Positions 53,168 to 63,318 are shown, counted from the stretch's first letter. The stretch: 64,000 bases of DNA from Candidatus Paraprochloron terpiosi LD05 (GCA_018141785.1 CP073341.1:1253118-1317117); one strand, 5' to 3'. Notes: generated from the sequence alone by a model not told the origin. Made by a program: numbers and translations.

Positions 53168-54688
53168 ATGATACGTGGTTCTCAACACTTGCTTATCAGG
53201 GTCTATCACTCTCCCTGGGCTGCTGTGATAATTGTAGCAGTAGTGGGTCTGATTGGCACATTAAACCACACTATGTGGCGCGACGAGATGAACGTATGGC
53301 TTATCGCTCGCGATAGTCCCTCGTTTGAGGCACTAATTGAAAACATTCACTATGACCGTGCTCATCCGGGCTTGTGGCATCTGTTAGTAGCGTTGCTCCA
53401 GGCTCTATTCCATTCCCCCATTGCCATGCAGGTCTTTCACTGGCTGCTAGCCATGGGTTCAACTCTTCTAATCTGGCGCTCTAGTCCATTTACTCAGGCC
53501 CAAAAGTGGCTGTTCACCTTTGGCTATTTGCCATTTTACGAGCATTTGTTAATTGCCCGCAACTATGGAGTGGCAATGCTGCTGCTGTTTGCCACTTGTG
53601 CAATATGGCCATCGCGAAAGCGAGCCTATTGGCCCCTCGCCGGGCTACTGGTGTTGCTGGCCAATAGCAATGTATATGGCCTGCTGATTGCCATGGCACT
53701 GGCCTTTACACTGGCCCTAGAATTACTGTTTGATGCCAAACTGCGCCACAACTGGCTAGATATTGCCTTCAGCGGGGTACTGATCCTTATGGGTTGCGCC
53801 ATTTCCCTGTATTTCATTTTGCCTCCCTTTGATGTTGCTACTCAGGCATTGGGGGAGTATGTCCTCACTTTCGACCCTCGCCATCTGCTCAGAACTATTG
53901 GTCGTCTGTTTGGGGGATACTACCTGATTATTCCTAATGGAAAGCGCTATCTGGATCTCATCCTGTGTTCGACCATCGCCCTAGCATCTTTTGGATTAGT
54001 TGTACTACATCTAGCAAAAAAGCCCTATGCTTTAGCATTCTATCTACTAGGCAACGGTGCTATTTTATGGTTTACCTATGTGAAATTCATGCCCAGTGCC
54101 GTCCGTCACTTTGGCAACCTATATTTGGTGCTAATTGCAGCCCTTTGGCTGTCCTACCACTACGGAGTGTCATCCACTATTGCCTGCCGCTTACCTGTTA
54201 TAGAGCAAGGTCAAACTCAATCACTGCCATGGTTCAAAGCCATGTTGACAATTGTCTTATTGGTTCATTTATTGGGGGGGTTAGCTGGATTTACCATAGA
54301 CTTGTTTCTCCCCTATTCTGCCAGCCGAGCGGCGGCTGCCTACATGGTTGAAGCCAACCTGCAAAATGCCTTTATCGTAGCTAGCCGTGATGCTCAAATG
54401 GCCTCCCTGAGCGGCTATCTTAATCGTCAGTTTTACTATCCAGAACGGCAAATCTTAGGCAGCTATACCCTGTTCTTCAAAGGAAACCGCCGCGAAGTCA
54501 CCCAACTTGAAGTTCTCCAGCAGGTGACCAACCTCCTCAGGGAACATCCTCAAATATTGTTGATTTTAACGAAAGAATTATCCACCCCCACGCCAGGATT
54601 AACGATCCAGCCCATTCAGTCTTTCACTAATACATGGCAGGATGAAAAATACTACCTCTACTGGGTAAGTCTGTCCATTCACGAGTAG
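53168..54688 (+). CDS. GT-C-like membrane glycosyltransferase 1
   Basis: A 506-aa protein with ~10 TM helices. The first extracytoplasmic loop has MWRDEMNVWLIARDSPSFEALIENIHYDRAHPGLWHLL. The D-E pair and HPGLWH motif recall the catalytic loop of PMT/GT39- and GT83-type enzymes that use polyprenyl-phosphate sugars. The short C-terminal soluble part carries ASRDAQMASLSGYLNRQFYYPE. Immediately followed (1 bp) by a second membrane protein. Acceptor unknown. Confidence 0.72.
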   Translation: MIRGSQHLLIRVYHSPWAAVIIVAVVGLIGTLNHTMWRDEMNVWLIARDSPSFEALIENIHYDRAHPGLWHLLVALLQALFHSPIAMQVFHWLLAMGSTLLIWRSSPFTQAQKWLFTFGYLPFYEHLLIARNYGVAMLLLFATCAIWPSRKRAYWPLAGLLVLLANSNVYGLLIAMALAFTLALELLFDAKLRHNWLDIAFSGVLILMGCAISLYFILPPFDVATQALGEYVLTFDPRHLLRTIGRLFGGYYLIIPNGKRYLDLILCSTIALASFGLVVLHLAKKPYALAFYLLGNGAILWFTYVKFMPSAVRHFGNLYLVLIAALWLSYHYGVSSTIACRLPVIEQGQTQSLPWFKAMLTIVLLVHLLGGLAGFTIDLFLPYSASRAAAAYMVEANLQNAFIVASRDAQMASLSGYLNRQFYYPERQILGSYTLFFKGNRREVTQLEVLQQVTNLLREHPQILLILTKELSTPTPGLTIQPIQSFTNTWQDEKYYLYWVSLSIHE

Positions 54689-54710
54689 CTTGCATAGAGC
54701 TACAGATCCC

Positions 54711-56483
54711 ATGCTAATTATCAATACAACATCAAAGGTGGTTACTTTTTTTACTGGGCAATCTAGACAGAGTAAAACTTTCTGGTTTAGCCTCAGCTTG
54801 GTATTTGCAACAATTTACGGTCTCTTAGCAATTCAACAGGCTTTTAGTAGCGACTACGTTGTGCAAGATGACGCCCGTCAGCATATTTTTTGGATGCAAC
54901 GATACCTTGATCCAGACTTATTCCCTGGAGATTTAATTGCAGACTATTTCCAGGCCGTTGCTCCCGTGGGATATGCTGGACTTTACAAAGTCACGGCAAC
55001 TCTTGGTGTTGCTCCAGACTTTTTTAGTAAGATTTTGCCCTTATTCTTAGGGTTAATTACCGCTGGCTATTGCTTTGTTCTCTCCCTGGAAATTTTTCCT
55101 ATCCCACTGTCAGCATTTATCTCATCAATTCTCTTCAGCCAGAGTTTGTGGTGTTCAGATGAGCTTTCATCCGGAACCCCCCGTGCATTTTTATATCCTC
55201 TTCTCCTAGCCTTTCTCTATTACCTACTGCGTCAGTGCCGACTAATATGTCTAATATTAATTGGCCTGCAAGTCATATTTTATCCGGCGATTTCCCTAAT
55301 TTCACTAGGGTTAGTTGCCATCAGGCTCATTTATTGGAAAAATAGAAGAATTTTCCTGTCTGAAAACTGGAAAGATTACCTGCTATTTGCTGGAGGATTT
55401 TGCCTAGTCTTGGGCTTAGTTCTCTATACTAAAAGCCTGTCAGAATTTGGTCCCATTGTAACTCGCTCAGAGGCTGTAACCATGCCTGAGTTCCAACTTG
55501 GAGGTCGAAATGCCTTTTTCCGACCCGGAATTGACTATTGGCTAGAGGGTCGTAGTGGTATATTTCATGGAACAACCTTTACTCCTGTAACCTTGGCAGC
55601 TGGACTTGCTCTCCCTCTTTTACTGCGACTACCCGTCAAAACAAAGGTAAGAAAGCAAGTTAGTTCGAGCATTTATATTCTTCTACAATTGCTACTCACC
55701 TCTTTGATATTGTATAGTTTTGCTCACCTTTTTCTGTTTCAGTTCCATCTTCCGAATCGCTACCCAGGTCATACAATTCGCATTATCAGTGCTATTACAT
55801 CGGGCATTTCTTGGACAATTATTCTAGATGATACTTTCAGGTTTTGTAAAATTTGGAGGAGTAAGAGAAAGGCCGTGAGCCTTAGATTAATCTCAACTTT
55901 TAGCCAGATCCTCCCTTTAGCTTTAACGATAGTATTATTAGTTACAATTTTTTTCTACTATCCCCTATTCATAAAAAATTTTCCCAAGGCAGGTTACGGT
56001 AACTTTAGTAATGCCCAGTCTATCTATGAGTTTTTTGCAACACAGCCCAAGGACATCCTGATCGCCTCCTTATCTGGGGAAGCGGATAATTTACAGACTT
56101 TTTCCGCTCGCTCCGTCCTAGTTTCCAGAGAGCATAGCCTTGCTTATCATAAGGGTTATTATACTCAGATTCGCCAACGAGCTGAGGATCTCATTAGTGC
56201 TCAATATTCTGATGACCCATCAACGCTATTAAGGTTTATCCAGGCCTATGACATTGACTTTTGGCTATTAGATAAAAATGCTTTTACTGATGCCTATATA
56301 TCAGAAAACTCATGGCTAAACCAGTTTCAGCCCATGGCTAATGATGCAGCCTCAAGCCTTAAACAGGGTATCAATCCTATTTTGAAGCAGTCCATCGGTG
56401 CTTGTACAGTTTTGGACACTCTTAATTGGTTCATACTTGATGCAGATTGTATCCATGAATTTGCATCCGCCTCTAGGCCATGA
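54711..56483 (+). CDS. GT-C-like membrane protein 2
   Basis: About 590 aa from ATG 54711 (MLIINTTSK; an in-frame TTG lies at 54690). Multi-TM, with a first loop SSDYVVQDDARQHIFWMQRYLDPDLFPGDLIADYFQ; the VQDDARQH acidic motif resembles the GT-C catalytic loop. A second conserved-looking loop is FHLPNRYPGHTIRI. The C-terminal globular region contains IYEFFATQPKDILIASLSGEADNLQTFSAR. It probably works with the preceding protein on the same lipid-linked sugar. Last gene of the cluster. Confidence 0.68.
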   Translation: MLIINTTSKVVTFFTGQSRQSKTFWFSLSLVFATIYGLLAIQQAFSSDYVVQDDARQHIFWMQRYLDPDLFPGDLIADYFQAVAPVGYAGLYKVTATLGVAPDFFSKILPLFLGLITAGYCFVLSLEIFPIPLSAFISSILFSQSLWCSDELSSGTPRAFLYPLLLAFLYYLLRQCRLICLILIGLQVIFYPAISLISLGLVAIRLIYWKNRRIFLSENWKDYLLFAGGFCLVLGLVLYTKSLSEFGPIVTRSEAVTMPEFQLGGRNAFFRPGIDYWLEGRSGIFHGTTFTPVTLAAGLALPLLLRLPVKTKVRKQVSSSIYILLQLLLTSLILYSFAHLFLFQFHLPNRYPGHTIRIISAITSGISWTIILDDTFRFCKIWRSKRKAVSLRLISTFSQILPLALTIVLLVTIFFYYPLFIKNFPKAGYGNFSNAQSIYEFFATQPKDILIASLSGEADNLQTFSARSVLVSREHSLAYHKGYYTQIRQRAEDLISAQYSDDPSTLLRFIQAYDIDFWLLDKNAFTDAYISENSWLNQFQPMANDAASSLKQGINPILKQSIGACTVLDTLNWFILDADCIHEFASASRP

Positions 56484-56543
56484 AGAAGACGCAAATAAGG
56501 TATGCACCCAACTGAGAGGAATAATTGCCCAGCTGCCAGCCAT

Positions 56544-56577
56544 CGCCCATTTCTTTGGTATAAAATAGGGATGATGT
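56544..56577. repeat. Right copy of the 34-bp direct repeat, covering the DUF2808 promoter/start
   Basis: Includes a TATAAAAT -10-like box and the ATGATG start of the DUF2808 gene. The left copy is at 49569-49602. Confidence 0.75.
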
Positions 56578-57128
56578 CAAGTTTTCTCTCAAATCCTATG
56601 TTCAAATTCAAACCAATTCTTAGTGCTTTAGCCCTATCCGGTTGTTTGCTCGCTAGCGTACCTTCCACTTTAGCCCAATCAGGTTCCGGATTGACTCTCT
56701 GGAGTGGAGTGCGTCGGGAATATATCCTCCAGTACCACACCGATTTTGGCGGTCGTCCCAACCAATGGGATCGTTATAAACTGCGCATTCCTGCCAAAAA
56801 AATGAAGCAGGGAGCCTACAAATTCATTGTTACTTACCCAGATTATTACGACGGCAAGTTTGACACGGACAAAATCCAGGTAAACTATGGGAACAAGTAC
56901 AAAAAATCAGCCACCATTGCTCAAGTAGATTGGGATCAAGAAAATTATCGCCTCTCCATTGAGCTGGAAGAAGCCATCGAACCAGATACGAAAGTCCAGC
57001 TGAAATTGTCTAACGTCAAAAACCCGGACTTTGGGGGCACCTATTATTTCCATTGTCAGGTCTTAACTAGCAGCGGTAGTCCCGAACCTCGCTACCTGGG
57101 AACTTGGATTTTGAGCATCAACAGATGA
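56571..57128 (+). CDS. DUF2808 secreted protein
   Basis: About 185 aa. The signal peptide is KFKPILSALALSGCLLASVP with cleavage after TLA-QS. The mature part starts GSGLTLWSGVRREYILQYH and has KLRIPAKKMKQGAYKFIVTYPDYYDGKFD and GTYYFHCQVL...YLGTWILSI, the DUF2808 pattern, a cyanobacterial beta-sandwich of unknown role in the cell envelope. The ATG at 56571 is the likely start. Confidence 0.85.
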   Translation: MMSSFLSNPMFKFKPILSALALSGCLLASVPSTLAQSGSGLTLWSGVRREYILQYHTDFGGRPNQWDRYKLRIPAKKMKQGAYKFIVTYPDYYDGKFDTDKIQVNYGNKYKKSATIAQVDWDQENYRLSIELEEAIEPDTKVQLKLSNVKNPDFGGTYYFHCQVLTSSGSPEPRYLGTWILSINR

Positions 57129-57171
57129 TACAATGATAGACTTCGAGAACAAATTGAGGAGGGGATAGTTC

Positions 57172-57309
57172 GTGACTAAACGCACTCTGGGTGGTACCAA
57201 TCGCAAGCAAAAAAGAACCTCTGGGTTCCGAGCGAGAATGCGTACCCACACCGGTCGTAACGTAATTCGAGCGCGGAGAAGGAAAGGAAGGCATCGTCTG
57301 GCAGTATAG
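57172..57309 (+). CDS. rpmH: 50S ribosomal protein L34
   Basis: 45 aa from a GTG start ([20 protein letters not shown]), ending RKGRHRLAV. The canonical L34 pattern, with the usual lysine/arginine-rich tail. A GAGGAGGGG ribosome-binding site lies about 10 nt upstream. It is followed directly by rnpA, the conserved bacterial order. Confidence 0.97.
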   Translation: MTKRTLGGTNRKQKRTSGFRARMRTHTGRNVIRARRRKGRHRLAV

Positions 57310-57330
57310 ATTTAATTTTGGGTATTTATT

Positions 57331-57699
57331 GTGGGATTGCCTAAAGCTAATCGACTGCGAGAGCGGCGGGATTTTCAAGCTGTTTATCAACATGGGATTA
57401 GCCGTAAGAGTCCCCATTTAACCCTGCGATCGCTGTTTACATCCAATTCCAGGGAAATTGAGCAACCTCCTACTCAAATCGGGATCTCCATTAGCAAGAA
57501 AACCAGCAAAAAAGCAGTAATTCGCAATCGAATCAAGCGACAAATTCGCAGTGCTTTCCGAGAGTTGCTCCCCTACATGGAAAGGGGTTGGAAGATTGTG
57601 GTGGTGGTGCGACCGAGAGCCATTGAGTGCAAATATGAACATTTTTTGCGAGAATTAAAGGAGTTGTTGCAAAAATCAAAGTTAATAAATGGGTATTAA
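57331..57699 (+). CDS. rnpA: Ribonuclease P protein component
   Basis: 122 aa from GTG 57331. It has the RNA-binding signature KKAVIRNRIKRQIRSAFRE and LRERRDFQAVYQHG. It partners with RNase P RNA to trim tRNA 5' leaders. The stop overlaps the PH-domain gene by 11 bp, indicating translational coupling. Confidence 0.96.
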   Translation: MGLPKANRLRERRDFQAVYQHGISRKSPHLTLRSLFTSNSREIEQPPTQIGISISKKTSKKAVIRNRIKRQIRSAFRELLPYMERGWKIVVVVRPRAIECKYEHFLRELKELLQKSKLINGY

Positions 57700-58084
57700 A
57701 GAAAACACTTTCTATGAAGGGGGTCCTCATATTGGGGATTTAATCTTCAATATTTTACTCGGGTTTACCGTCATCTGCTTACCTCTGACAGTGGGGGCAA
57801 TCGTGCGAAAGATTTGGTTACGCTACAAAATTACTGACCGTCGCATCTCCGTTACTGGAGGATGGAGGGGAAGGGATCGCACTGACATTATTTACGCCGA
57901 AATTACCAAGATTGCCAGACTTCCCCGGGGAGTTGGGTTGTGGGGGGATATCGTTGTTACTCTCCAAGATAGGAGTCGCTTGGAATTGCGTGCTATGCCC
58001 CAGTTTCGGGAAATAGCTGATTACATGGCACAAAAAGTCGCTGCTAAAACAGGCAAACCTCTAGAATCGATAACTAGTCGATAA
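57689..58084 (+). CDS. Bacterial PH-domain membrane protein
   Basis: 131 aa: an N-terminal TM hairpin-like segment (IFNILLGFTVICLPLTVGAIV) and a PH/DUF304 domain (YKITDRRISVTGGWRGRDRTDIIYAEITKI...LEL). Its place between rnpA and yidC is conserved in cyanobacteria, suggesting a role near membrane-protein insertion, unproven. Confidence 0.85.
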   Translation: MGIKENTFYEGGPHIGDLIFNILLGFTVICLPLTVGAIVRKIWLRYKITDRRISVTGGWRGRDRTDIIYAEITKIARLPRGVGLWGDIVVTLQDRSRLELRAMPQFREIADYMAQKVAAKTGKPLESITSR

Positions 58085-58149
58085 CTGCGACGTCAAGATT
58101 AGATACATTAAACAGAGAAAACAACACTTTAGCCATCTACTGAGGACGA

Positions 58150-59298
58150 ATGGATTTTGGGATCGGATTTCTTTCTAACAACGTCATGCTGCCAATCCTG
58201 GACTTTTTCTACGGGATTGTCCCTAGCTATGGCTTTGCCATCGTCGCCCTGACACTGGTAATTCGCTTTGCTGTCTATCCTCTCAGCGCCGGACAGATTC
58301 GCAATATGCGGAAAATGAAAATAACTCAACCCCTGATGAAGGAGCGGCAAGAAGAAATAAAAAAACGTTACAAAGATGATGCTGCCAAACAGCAGGAGGA
58401 AATGGGCAAACTGATGCAAGAGTTTGGCAATCCCCTAGCGGGATGCTTGCCCCTGCTCCTGCAAATGCCCATTCTTTTCGCCCTGTTTGCTACCTTGCGG
58501 GGTTCACCTTTTACAGACATCAACTATACAGTGGATGTGCAAATCTTCCCTCCAGAACAGATAGAGAACATTCAGCTAGCACCTTTCGCCACCAAACCCC
58601 AAAACATATACATCAATGACGGTGTTCATTATCAAATCGCTGCTTTGCTACCAGGAGGCAACAAATTAGGGGTTGGTGAGTCGAGCAAGATTGAGTTTCA
58701 AACTACTGAAGGAAAGCCCATAGAAAAGTTAGTCGCCGAATATGACAATAGGGACATTTTACCGAGATGGGAAGTAACCAAAGGATCCGAAAGATTACAA
58801 ATCCAAGAAGATGGAACTCTAGAAGCTTTAGAGGTAGGCACAGCAACAATTCAGGGAACAATTCCCGGAATTGCCGCCAATAAAGGATTTCTCTTCATTA
58901 AAGCCCTGGGGCGCACAGGAGCTGTTACTGCCGACGGAACCATTAATTGGGACATTCTTGTAATGGTTTTGTTTTTTGGCATTAGTCTGTATGTCAATCA
59001 GCAAATTTCTGGTCAACCAGGAGGGGGTGCTAACGAGCAGCAACAGCAAACAATTAACAAACTCACCCCAGTTCTTTTCAGTGGTATGTTCCTCTTCTTC
59101 CCTCTACCAGCTGGAGTTTTGATGTATATCGTCATTGCCAATATTTTCCAGATGGCACAAACCTTTATTTTGTCCCAGGAACCATTGCCAGAAAACCTGC
59201 AAAAACTCGTCGAGCAACAGGAAAAAGCAGTACAAAAGCGAGAAGCACTTCCCTTTGAGCGCAAGCGTTCTAAGAAAAAAGGAAGTACTTCTGGATAG
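58150..59298 (+). CDS. yidC: Membrane protein insertase YidC/Alb3
   Basis: 382 aa. The core starts [45 protein letters not shown] charged hairpin ([22 protein letters not shown]) and [24 protein letters not shown] follow. A ~130-aa lumenal domain with an Ig-like stretch ([22 protein letters not shown]) is inserted between TM segments. The final helices and a basic tail (ERKRSKKKG) that may contact ribosomes come last. It inserts thylakoid and plasma membrane proteins. Confidence 0.95.
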   Translation: MDFGIGFLSNNVMLPILDFFYGIVPSYGFAIVALTLVIRFAVYPLSAGQIRNMRKMKITQPLMKERQEEIKKRYKDDAAKQQEEMGKLMQEFGNPLAGCLPLLLQMPILFALFATLRGSPFTDINYTVDVQIFPPEQIENIQLAPFATKPQNIYINDGVHYQIAALLPGGNKLGVGESSKIEFQTTEGKPIEKLVAEYDNRDILPRWEVTKGSERLQIQEDGTLEALEVGTATIQGTIPGIAANKGFLFIKALGRTGAVTADGTINWDILVMVLFFGISLYVNQQISGQPGGGANEQQQQTINKLTPVLFSGMFLFFPLPAGVLMYIVIANIFQMAQTFILSQEPLPENLQKLVEQQEKAVQKREALPFERKRSKKKGSTSG

Positions 59299-59493
59299 TA
59301 GCTTTGGTGGTTGGTGGTTGGTAGTAGATTATGACGCATACACTACCAACCCTACTAATTAAATTTATTATTAGCCGTAGGTTGGGTGCTGTTGGGTTTC
59401 GTTACTCAAACTTACTTTGTATTAAACAGTTATGGCATGTTAAGCAGGCATAATATTATAATAAAAGTTTTTTTAGGCCATGGAGGTTTTTAG

Positions 59494-59994
59494 ATGATAG
59501 AGCAGCAACTTGCGCCACCTCAGCAGTGGTTAGAACAACTTTTAGATTTAATTGGCATTCCTGCTCAGGTAAAAATGGAGATCCACCCCACGGACTCTGG
59601 TGATGTAGACCGAGAATCAGCCTGTTGGTTAACCATTGATGAATCCACCCTCACCCCAGCACAAACGGATATCTTAATCGGTAAAGATGGGGAAACTATT
59701 GATGCGATCCAATATCTCGCTAATACTCTGCTCAATATTGATGTGGCATCATTAGAGCAAAGGGGGTTTACAGTGGAACTCAATGGTTACCGTGCCCGCC
59801 TACAAGCAGAACTGCTGCGGGTAGCTGAAACAGTGGCTCAACAAGTACGAGAGACAGGTCTTGAGGTGGAAATGAAATCTTTATCTTCAGCGGAGCGCCG
59901 TCAAGTCCATACCTTTTTTAAAGATTCGGGAGATTTAGCAACGGAAAGTCGCGGTCAAGAACCGGATAGAAGACTTGTGGTGCGCTTGCGCTGA
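59494..59994 (+). CDS. jag: Jag / SpoIIIJ-associated RNA-binding protein (KH-R3H)
   Basis: 166 aa. The KH-like domain has LIGKDGETIDAIQYLAN (GxxG loop) and the C-terminal R3H domain LSSAERRQVHTFF...RRLVVRLR. Partner of YidC in gene order across bacteria; binds RNA. GGAGG lies 8 nt upstream of the ATG. It lacks the N-terminal Jag_N domain, as in other cyanobacteria. Confidence 0.9.
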   Translation: MIEQQLAPPQQWLEQLLDLIGIPAQVKMEIHPTDSGDVDRESACWLTIDESTLTPAQTDILIGKDGETIDAIQYLANTLLNIDVASLEQRGFTVELNGYRARLQAELLRVAETVAQQVRETGLEVEMKSLSSAERRQVHTFFKDSGDLATESRGQEPDRRLVVRLR

Positions 59995-60088
59995 CCTCCT
60001 TGTTTTCAACACATACCACGGGAGTAACCAGTTACCAATGAAGTAATCCGTCCCGCTTGTCCTCCACCAGCTTCTAAGACCGCGCTGT

Positions 60089-61192
60089 TTACCTCCCCTG
60101 GATTTTAGCGCCACCGCTAATAAATTGCTTGACCATATCGCTATAGATAAAAGCGTGTGGAAATCCTAAATCGATTTGGCTGACTCGATCCAAATGTTCC
60201 ATCTCATCCGGTGAGAGGACAAAATCCAAACATGCTAGATTATCTTCCAGTTGTTTGACAGTCCTAACACCGAGAATGATACTGGCAACCCCAGGTTTTT
60301 GCAGTAACCAATTTAAGGCTACTTGTGCAGGGGAACGACCAATTTCATCCGCTATTTTGGTCACTGCTTCTGCAACAGTCAAATTCCGCTGATTAAACCT
60401 GTTGGTAACCAATTCCCCTCGTTCGACCTCCACTCCTGACTTGGAAGTAGTTTCCTGAAGATATTTTTGATGGGCTTCCCGGTGCTTTCCCGTTAGTAAT
60501 CCACTGGCGAGAGGAGACCAAGGAAGAACGCCGATGTTTAACTCTTGCGCCATGGGGATTAAATCCTTTTCTGGGGTGCGTTCTATCAAGCTATATTCAG
60601 CTTGAAGACCAATAAAAGGAGTCCAACCTCGAAAGTCAGCAATGGTATTGGCTTGAGCTACCTTCCAAGCCGGGGTATCAGAAATGGCCAGATAAAGGAC
60701 TTTTCCTGAGCGCACTAAATCATCTAAAGCACGCATCACTTCTTCAATGGGAGTACGAAATTCCCAACAGTGTAACCAATACAAATCGATATAGTCTGTT
60801 TGGAGACGTTTTAGACTTGCTTCTACAGACTGGATTATATTTTTGCGATGATTTCCACCGGCATTGGGATCTCCAGGGCGAGTATTGAGGGTATATTTGG
60901 TAGACAGCACTAACTGTTCTCGACGAGAACCGATAAATTCTCCCAGAAACGTTTCGCTGGTTCCATTGGTGTAATTATTGGCTGTATCAATAAAGTTACC
61001 TCCCCGCTCAAGGTACAAATCGAATATCTTTCGACTTTCTTCTTTGTTGGCTCCCCAGTTCCAGTCGGTACCAAAAGTCATAGTTCCTAGGCAAAGTGGC
61101 GAAACTCGAAGCCCACTTCCACCCAGTAAACGAAAATGATTCAATTCGCTCAGCGGCGTTGATTCCATGTTCCTATTTTTGGTAACTGTCAA
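60089..61192 (-). CDS. Aldo/keto reductase
   Basis: 367 aa, NADPH-dependent reductase of the YajO/PdxI-like AKR group. Catalytic tetrad: NFIDTANNYTNG (Asp, Tyr), STKYTL (Lys), YWLHCWEF (His). Cofactor-binding SIILGVRTVKQLEDNL at the C-terminus. Substrate not predictable. ATG 61168 (MESTPLSEL) is an alternative start. Intact; isolated on the minus strand and divergent from the AAA+ gene. Confidence 0.9.
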   Translation of the reverse strand: MTVTKNRNMESTPLSELNHFRLLGGSGLRVSPLCLGTMTFGTDWNWGANKEESRKIFDLYLERGGNFIDTANNYTNGTSETFLGEFIGSRREQLVLSTKYTLNTRPGDPNAGGNHRKNIIQSVEASLKRLQTDYIDLYWLHCWEFRTPIEEVMRALDDLVRSGKVLYLAISDTPAWKVAQANTIADFRGWTPFIGLQAEYSLIERTPEKDLIPMAQELNIGVLPWSPLASGLLTGKHREAHQKYLQETTSKSGVEVERGELVTNRFNQRNLTVAEAVTKIADEIGRSPAQVALNWLLQKPGVASIILGVRTVKQLEDNLACLDFVLSPDEMEHLDRVSQIDLGFPHAFIYSDMVKQFISGGAKIQGR

Positions 61193-61242
61193 GTTACATG
61201 GTAACTGATTAAAGCCGTTGGGAAACTAGAAATAAAAGTTAA

Positions 61243-62751
61243 ATGAGTTTTGCTCAAGAATTTCAATTACTGCTGAGGGCTTGTTATCCCCTGATTTACA
61301 TTCCAACCCTAGAAGAAGAGCGAGTAGAAGCAGCGATCGCCCGCTGTGCTAAGGCTGCTAATCGCATGGTCTATACTTGGGATTTTGTCGATGGCTATCA
61401 GGATAATCCCAATTATGCAGGGTTCGGAAAGCGCAATCCCTTACAGGCATTAGAATTACTGGAAAAATTACCCATCAGTGCACTGGGAGTGTTCATATTG
61501 CGGGATTTTCACCGCTTTCTAGAAGATGTTTCCATTGCCCGAAAGCTTCGCAATCTCGCCCGGTTGCTCAAATCCCAGCCCAAGAATATTGTCATTGTCT
61601 CCCCCCAAATTGCTATTCCAGACGAGTTGACGGAAGTATTTACAGTAGTGGATTTTCCTCTTCCCACAGCAGCAGAGATTAAAATTGAAGTACAGCGTCT
61701 CCTCAATTGTCAGGATACCGGGGATAAACTGATAGCAGAGTTAGTGCGTTCAGCTCAAGGTCTTTCTTTAGAGCGGATTCGTCGGGTTCTGACTCGGGCT
61801 ATAGCCTCTCACGGTAAAATAGAACAGGAAGATGTGCAACTGATTCTGGAAGAAAAGCGTCAATCCATCCGCCAAACCAAAATTCTAGATTTCTACCCCG
61901 CCACAGAGCAAATTTCTGATATCGGCGGTTTAGATAATTTGAAAGATTGGCTGTTGCGCAGAGGGGGTGCTTTTAGCGAACGGGCGCGGACTTATGGTTT
62001 GCCCCATCCCCGAGGTTTACTGCTGGTGGGAATTCAGGGAACTGGCAAATCCCTCACCGCTAAAGCGATCGCCCATCACTGGCACCTTCCTTTACTCCGT
62101 CTGGATGTGGGTCGTTTGTTCGGCGGATTAGTGGGAGAATCGGAATCTCGCACCAGACAAACCATCAGTTTAGCTGAAGCTCTCGCTCCCTGCATCCTCT
62201 GGATCGATGAAATTGATAAAGGTTTTGCTGGTATTGATGGTAAGGGTGATTCTGGTACCGCAAGTAGAGTCTTCGGTACTTTTATTAATTGGCTGGCGGA
62301 GAAAAAATCTCCCGTCTTTGTAGTTGCTACCGCCAATAATATCCGAGCTTTACCCCCAGAGATGCTCCGCAAAGGGAGGTTTGACGAAATATTTTTTGTC
62401 GGGTTGCCCACTCAAGATGAAAGGGAAGCCATTTTTACCGTTCATTTATCCCGATTACGCCCTCACAATCTCAAAAATTACGATATCAAAAGATTGGCTT
62501 ACGAAACCCCAGACTTTTCTGGAGCGGAAATCGAGCAAACCCTCATCGAAGCGATGCACATTGGTTTTAGTCAGAATCGAGACTTTACTACCGATGATAT
62601 TTTAGAAGCAGCTAGTCAGTTAGTTCCTTTAGCTCGAACTGCCAGTGAGCAAATTGAGTTTTTGCAGAATTGGGCTGCTGCTGGTAAAGCTCGTTTAGCC
62701 TCAAGGGAGACTCCTTTGAGCAGCCGCATTCACCGTCAACTTAATGGTTAG
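61243..62751 (+). CDS. AAA+ ATPase, Ycf46-like
   Basis: 502 aa. A ~240-aa N-terminal region (FAQEFQLLLRACYPLIYIPTLEEERVE..., HRFLEDVSIARKLRNLAR) precedes one AAA+ module: Walker A GIQGTGKSLTAKAI near 265-278, Walker B LWIDEIDKGFAG, sensor 1 TANN, arginine finger region LRKGRFDEIFFV. This matches plastid/cyanobacterial Ycf46, connected with photosynthesis and CO2 response in the literature as I recall it. Separated by 8 bp from the SH3-domain gene, so possibly one operon. Confidence 0.9.
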   Translation: MSFAQEFQLLLRACYPLIYIPTLEEERVEAAIARCAKAANRMVYTWDFVDGYQDNPNYAGFGKRNPLQALELLEKLPISALGVFILRDFHRFLEDVSIARKLRNLARLLKSQPKNIVIVSPQIAIPDELTEVFTVVDFPLPTAAEIKIEVQRLLNCQDTGDKLIAELVRSAQGLSLERIRRVLTRAIASHGKIEQEDVQLILEEKRQSIRQTKILDFYPATEQISDIGGLDNLKDWLLRRGGAFSERARTYGLPHPRGLLLVGIQGTGKSLTAKAIAHHWHLPLLRLDVGRLFGGLVGESESRTRQTISLAEALAPCILWIDEIDKGFAGIDGKGDSGTASRVFGTFINWLAEKKSPVFVVATANNIRALPPEMLRKGRFDEIFFVGLPTQDEREAIFTVHLSRLRPHNLKNYDIKRLAYETPDFSGAEIEQTLIEAMHIGFSQNRDFTTDDILEAASQLVPLARTASEQIEFLQNWAAAGKARLASRETPLSSRIHRQLNG

Positions 62752-62759
62752 GTACAGTT

Positions 62760-63233
62760 ATGAAGCACATTCTAACTCTGATTCAGTTTCTTCTCGGTTT
62801 TCTCCTCGGTGTCATGCTCTTAGCGGGTGGAACTGCTGCTGCCGCTTATTATTTTTTTACAAAAATGTCCGTTAATCCACCCAAACCAGTATTCTCCTCA
62901 GAATTGGAAGAATCTTCTCCTGAGAGAGCCGCAGAAAATAGTAAACCAGCTTCTCAAAAACCTTCCGAGGAGCAGAAAAGCTCTCAGCCCGTTCCTGTTA
63001 AGAAAGAGCAGTTAGAACCTGGAGCTTACTACGCTAGGGTAACTTGGCCGGAAGGACTGAGCTTGCGCGATCGCCCCAGTGCCGATGCTAACCGTATTGG
63101 CGGCATCCCTTACAATGCAAAAATTATTATCCTTAAAAATAGTAATAACCAAAAGTGGCAAAAAGTACGTATTCCTTCTAGCTCTCAAGAGGCTTGGGTA
63201 AAGGCAGGTAATGTGAAAAAAGTAGATGATTAA
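62760..63233 (+). CDS. Membrane-anchored SH3-domain protein
   Basis: 157 aa: an N-terminal TM helix (LIQFLLGFLLGVMLLAGGTAAAAYYF), a Ser/Pro/Glu/Lys-rich linker (SERAAENSKPASQKPSEEQ-like), and an SH3b-like domain (YARVTWPEGLSLRDRPSADANRIGGIPYNAKIIIL...AWVKAGNVKKVD). It probably faces the periplasm and contacts peptidoglycan. Stands directly after the AAA+ gene. Confidence 0.82.
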   Translation: MKHILTLIQFLLGFLLGVMLLAGGTAAAAYYFFTKMSVNPPKPVFSSELEESSPERAAENSKPASQKPSEEQKSSQPVPVKKEQLEPGAYYARVTWPEGLSLRDRPSADANRIGGIPYNAKIIILKNSNNQKWQKVRIPSSSQEAWVKAGNVKKVDD

Positions 63234-63318
63234 TCTACCAGTTTATTGGTAAACAAAGTATTGTTCAGACATACTTGTTGGCTGATTATTAATATAATAG
63301 GAGCGTTCAGATTAACTC

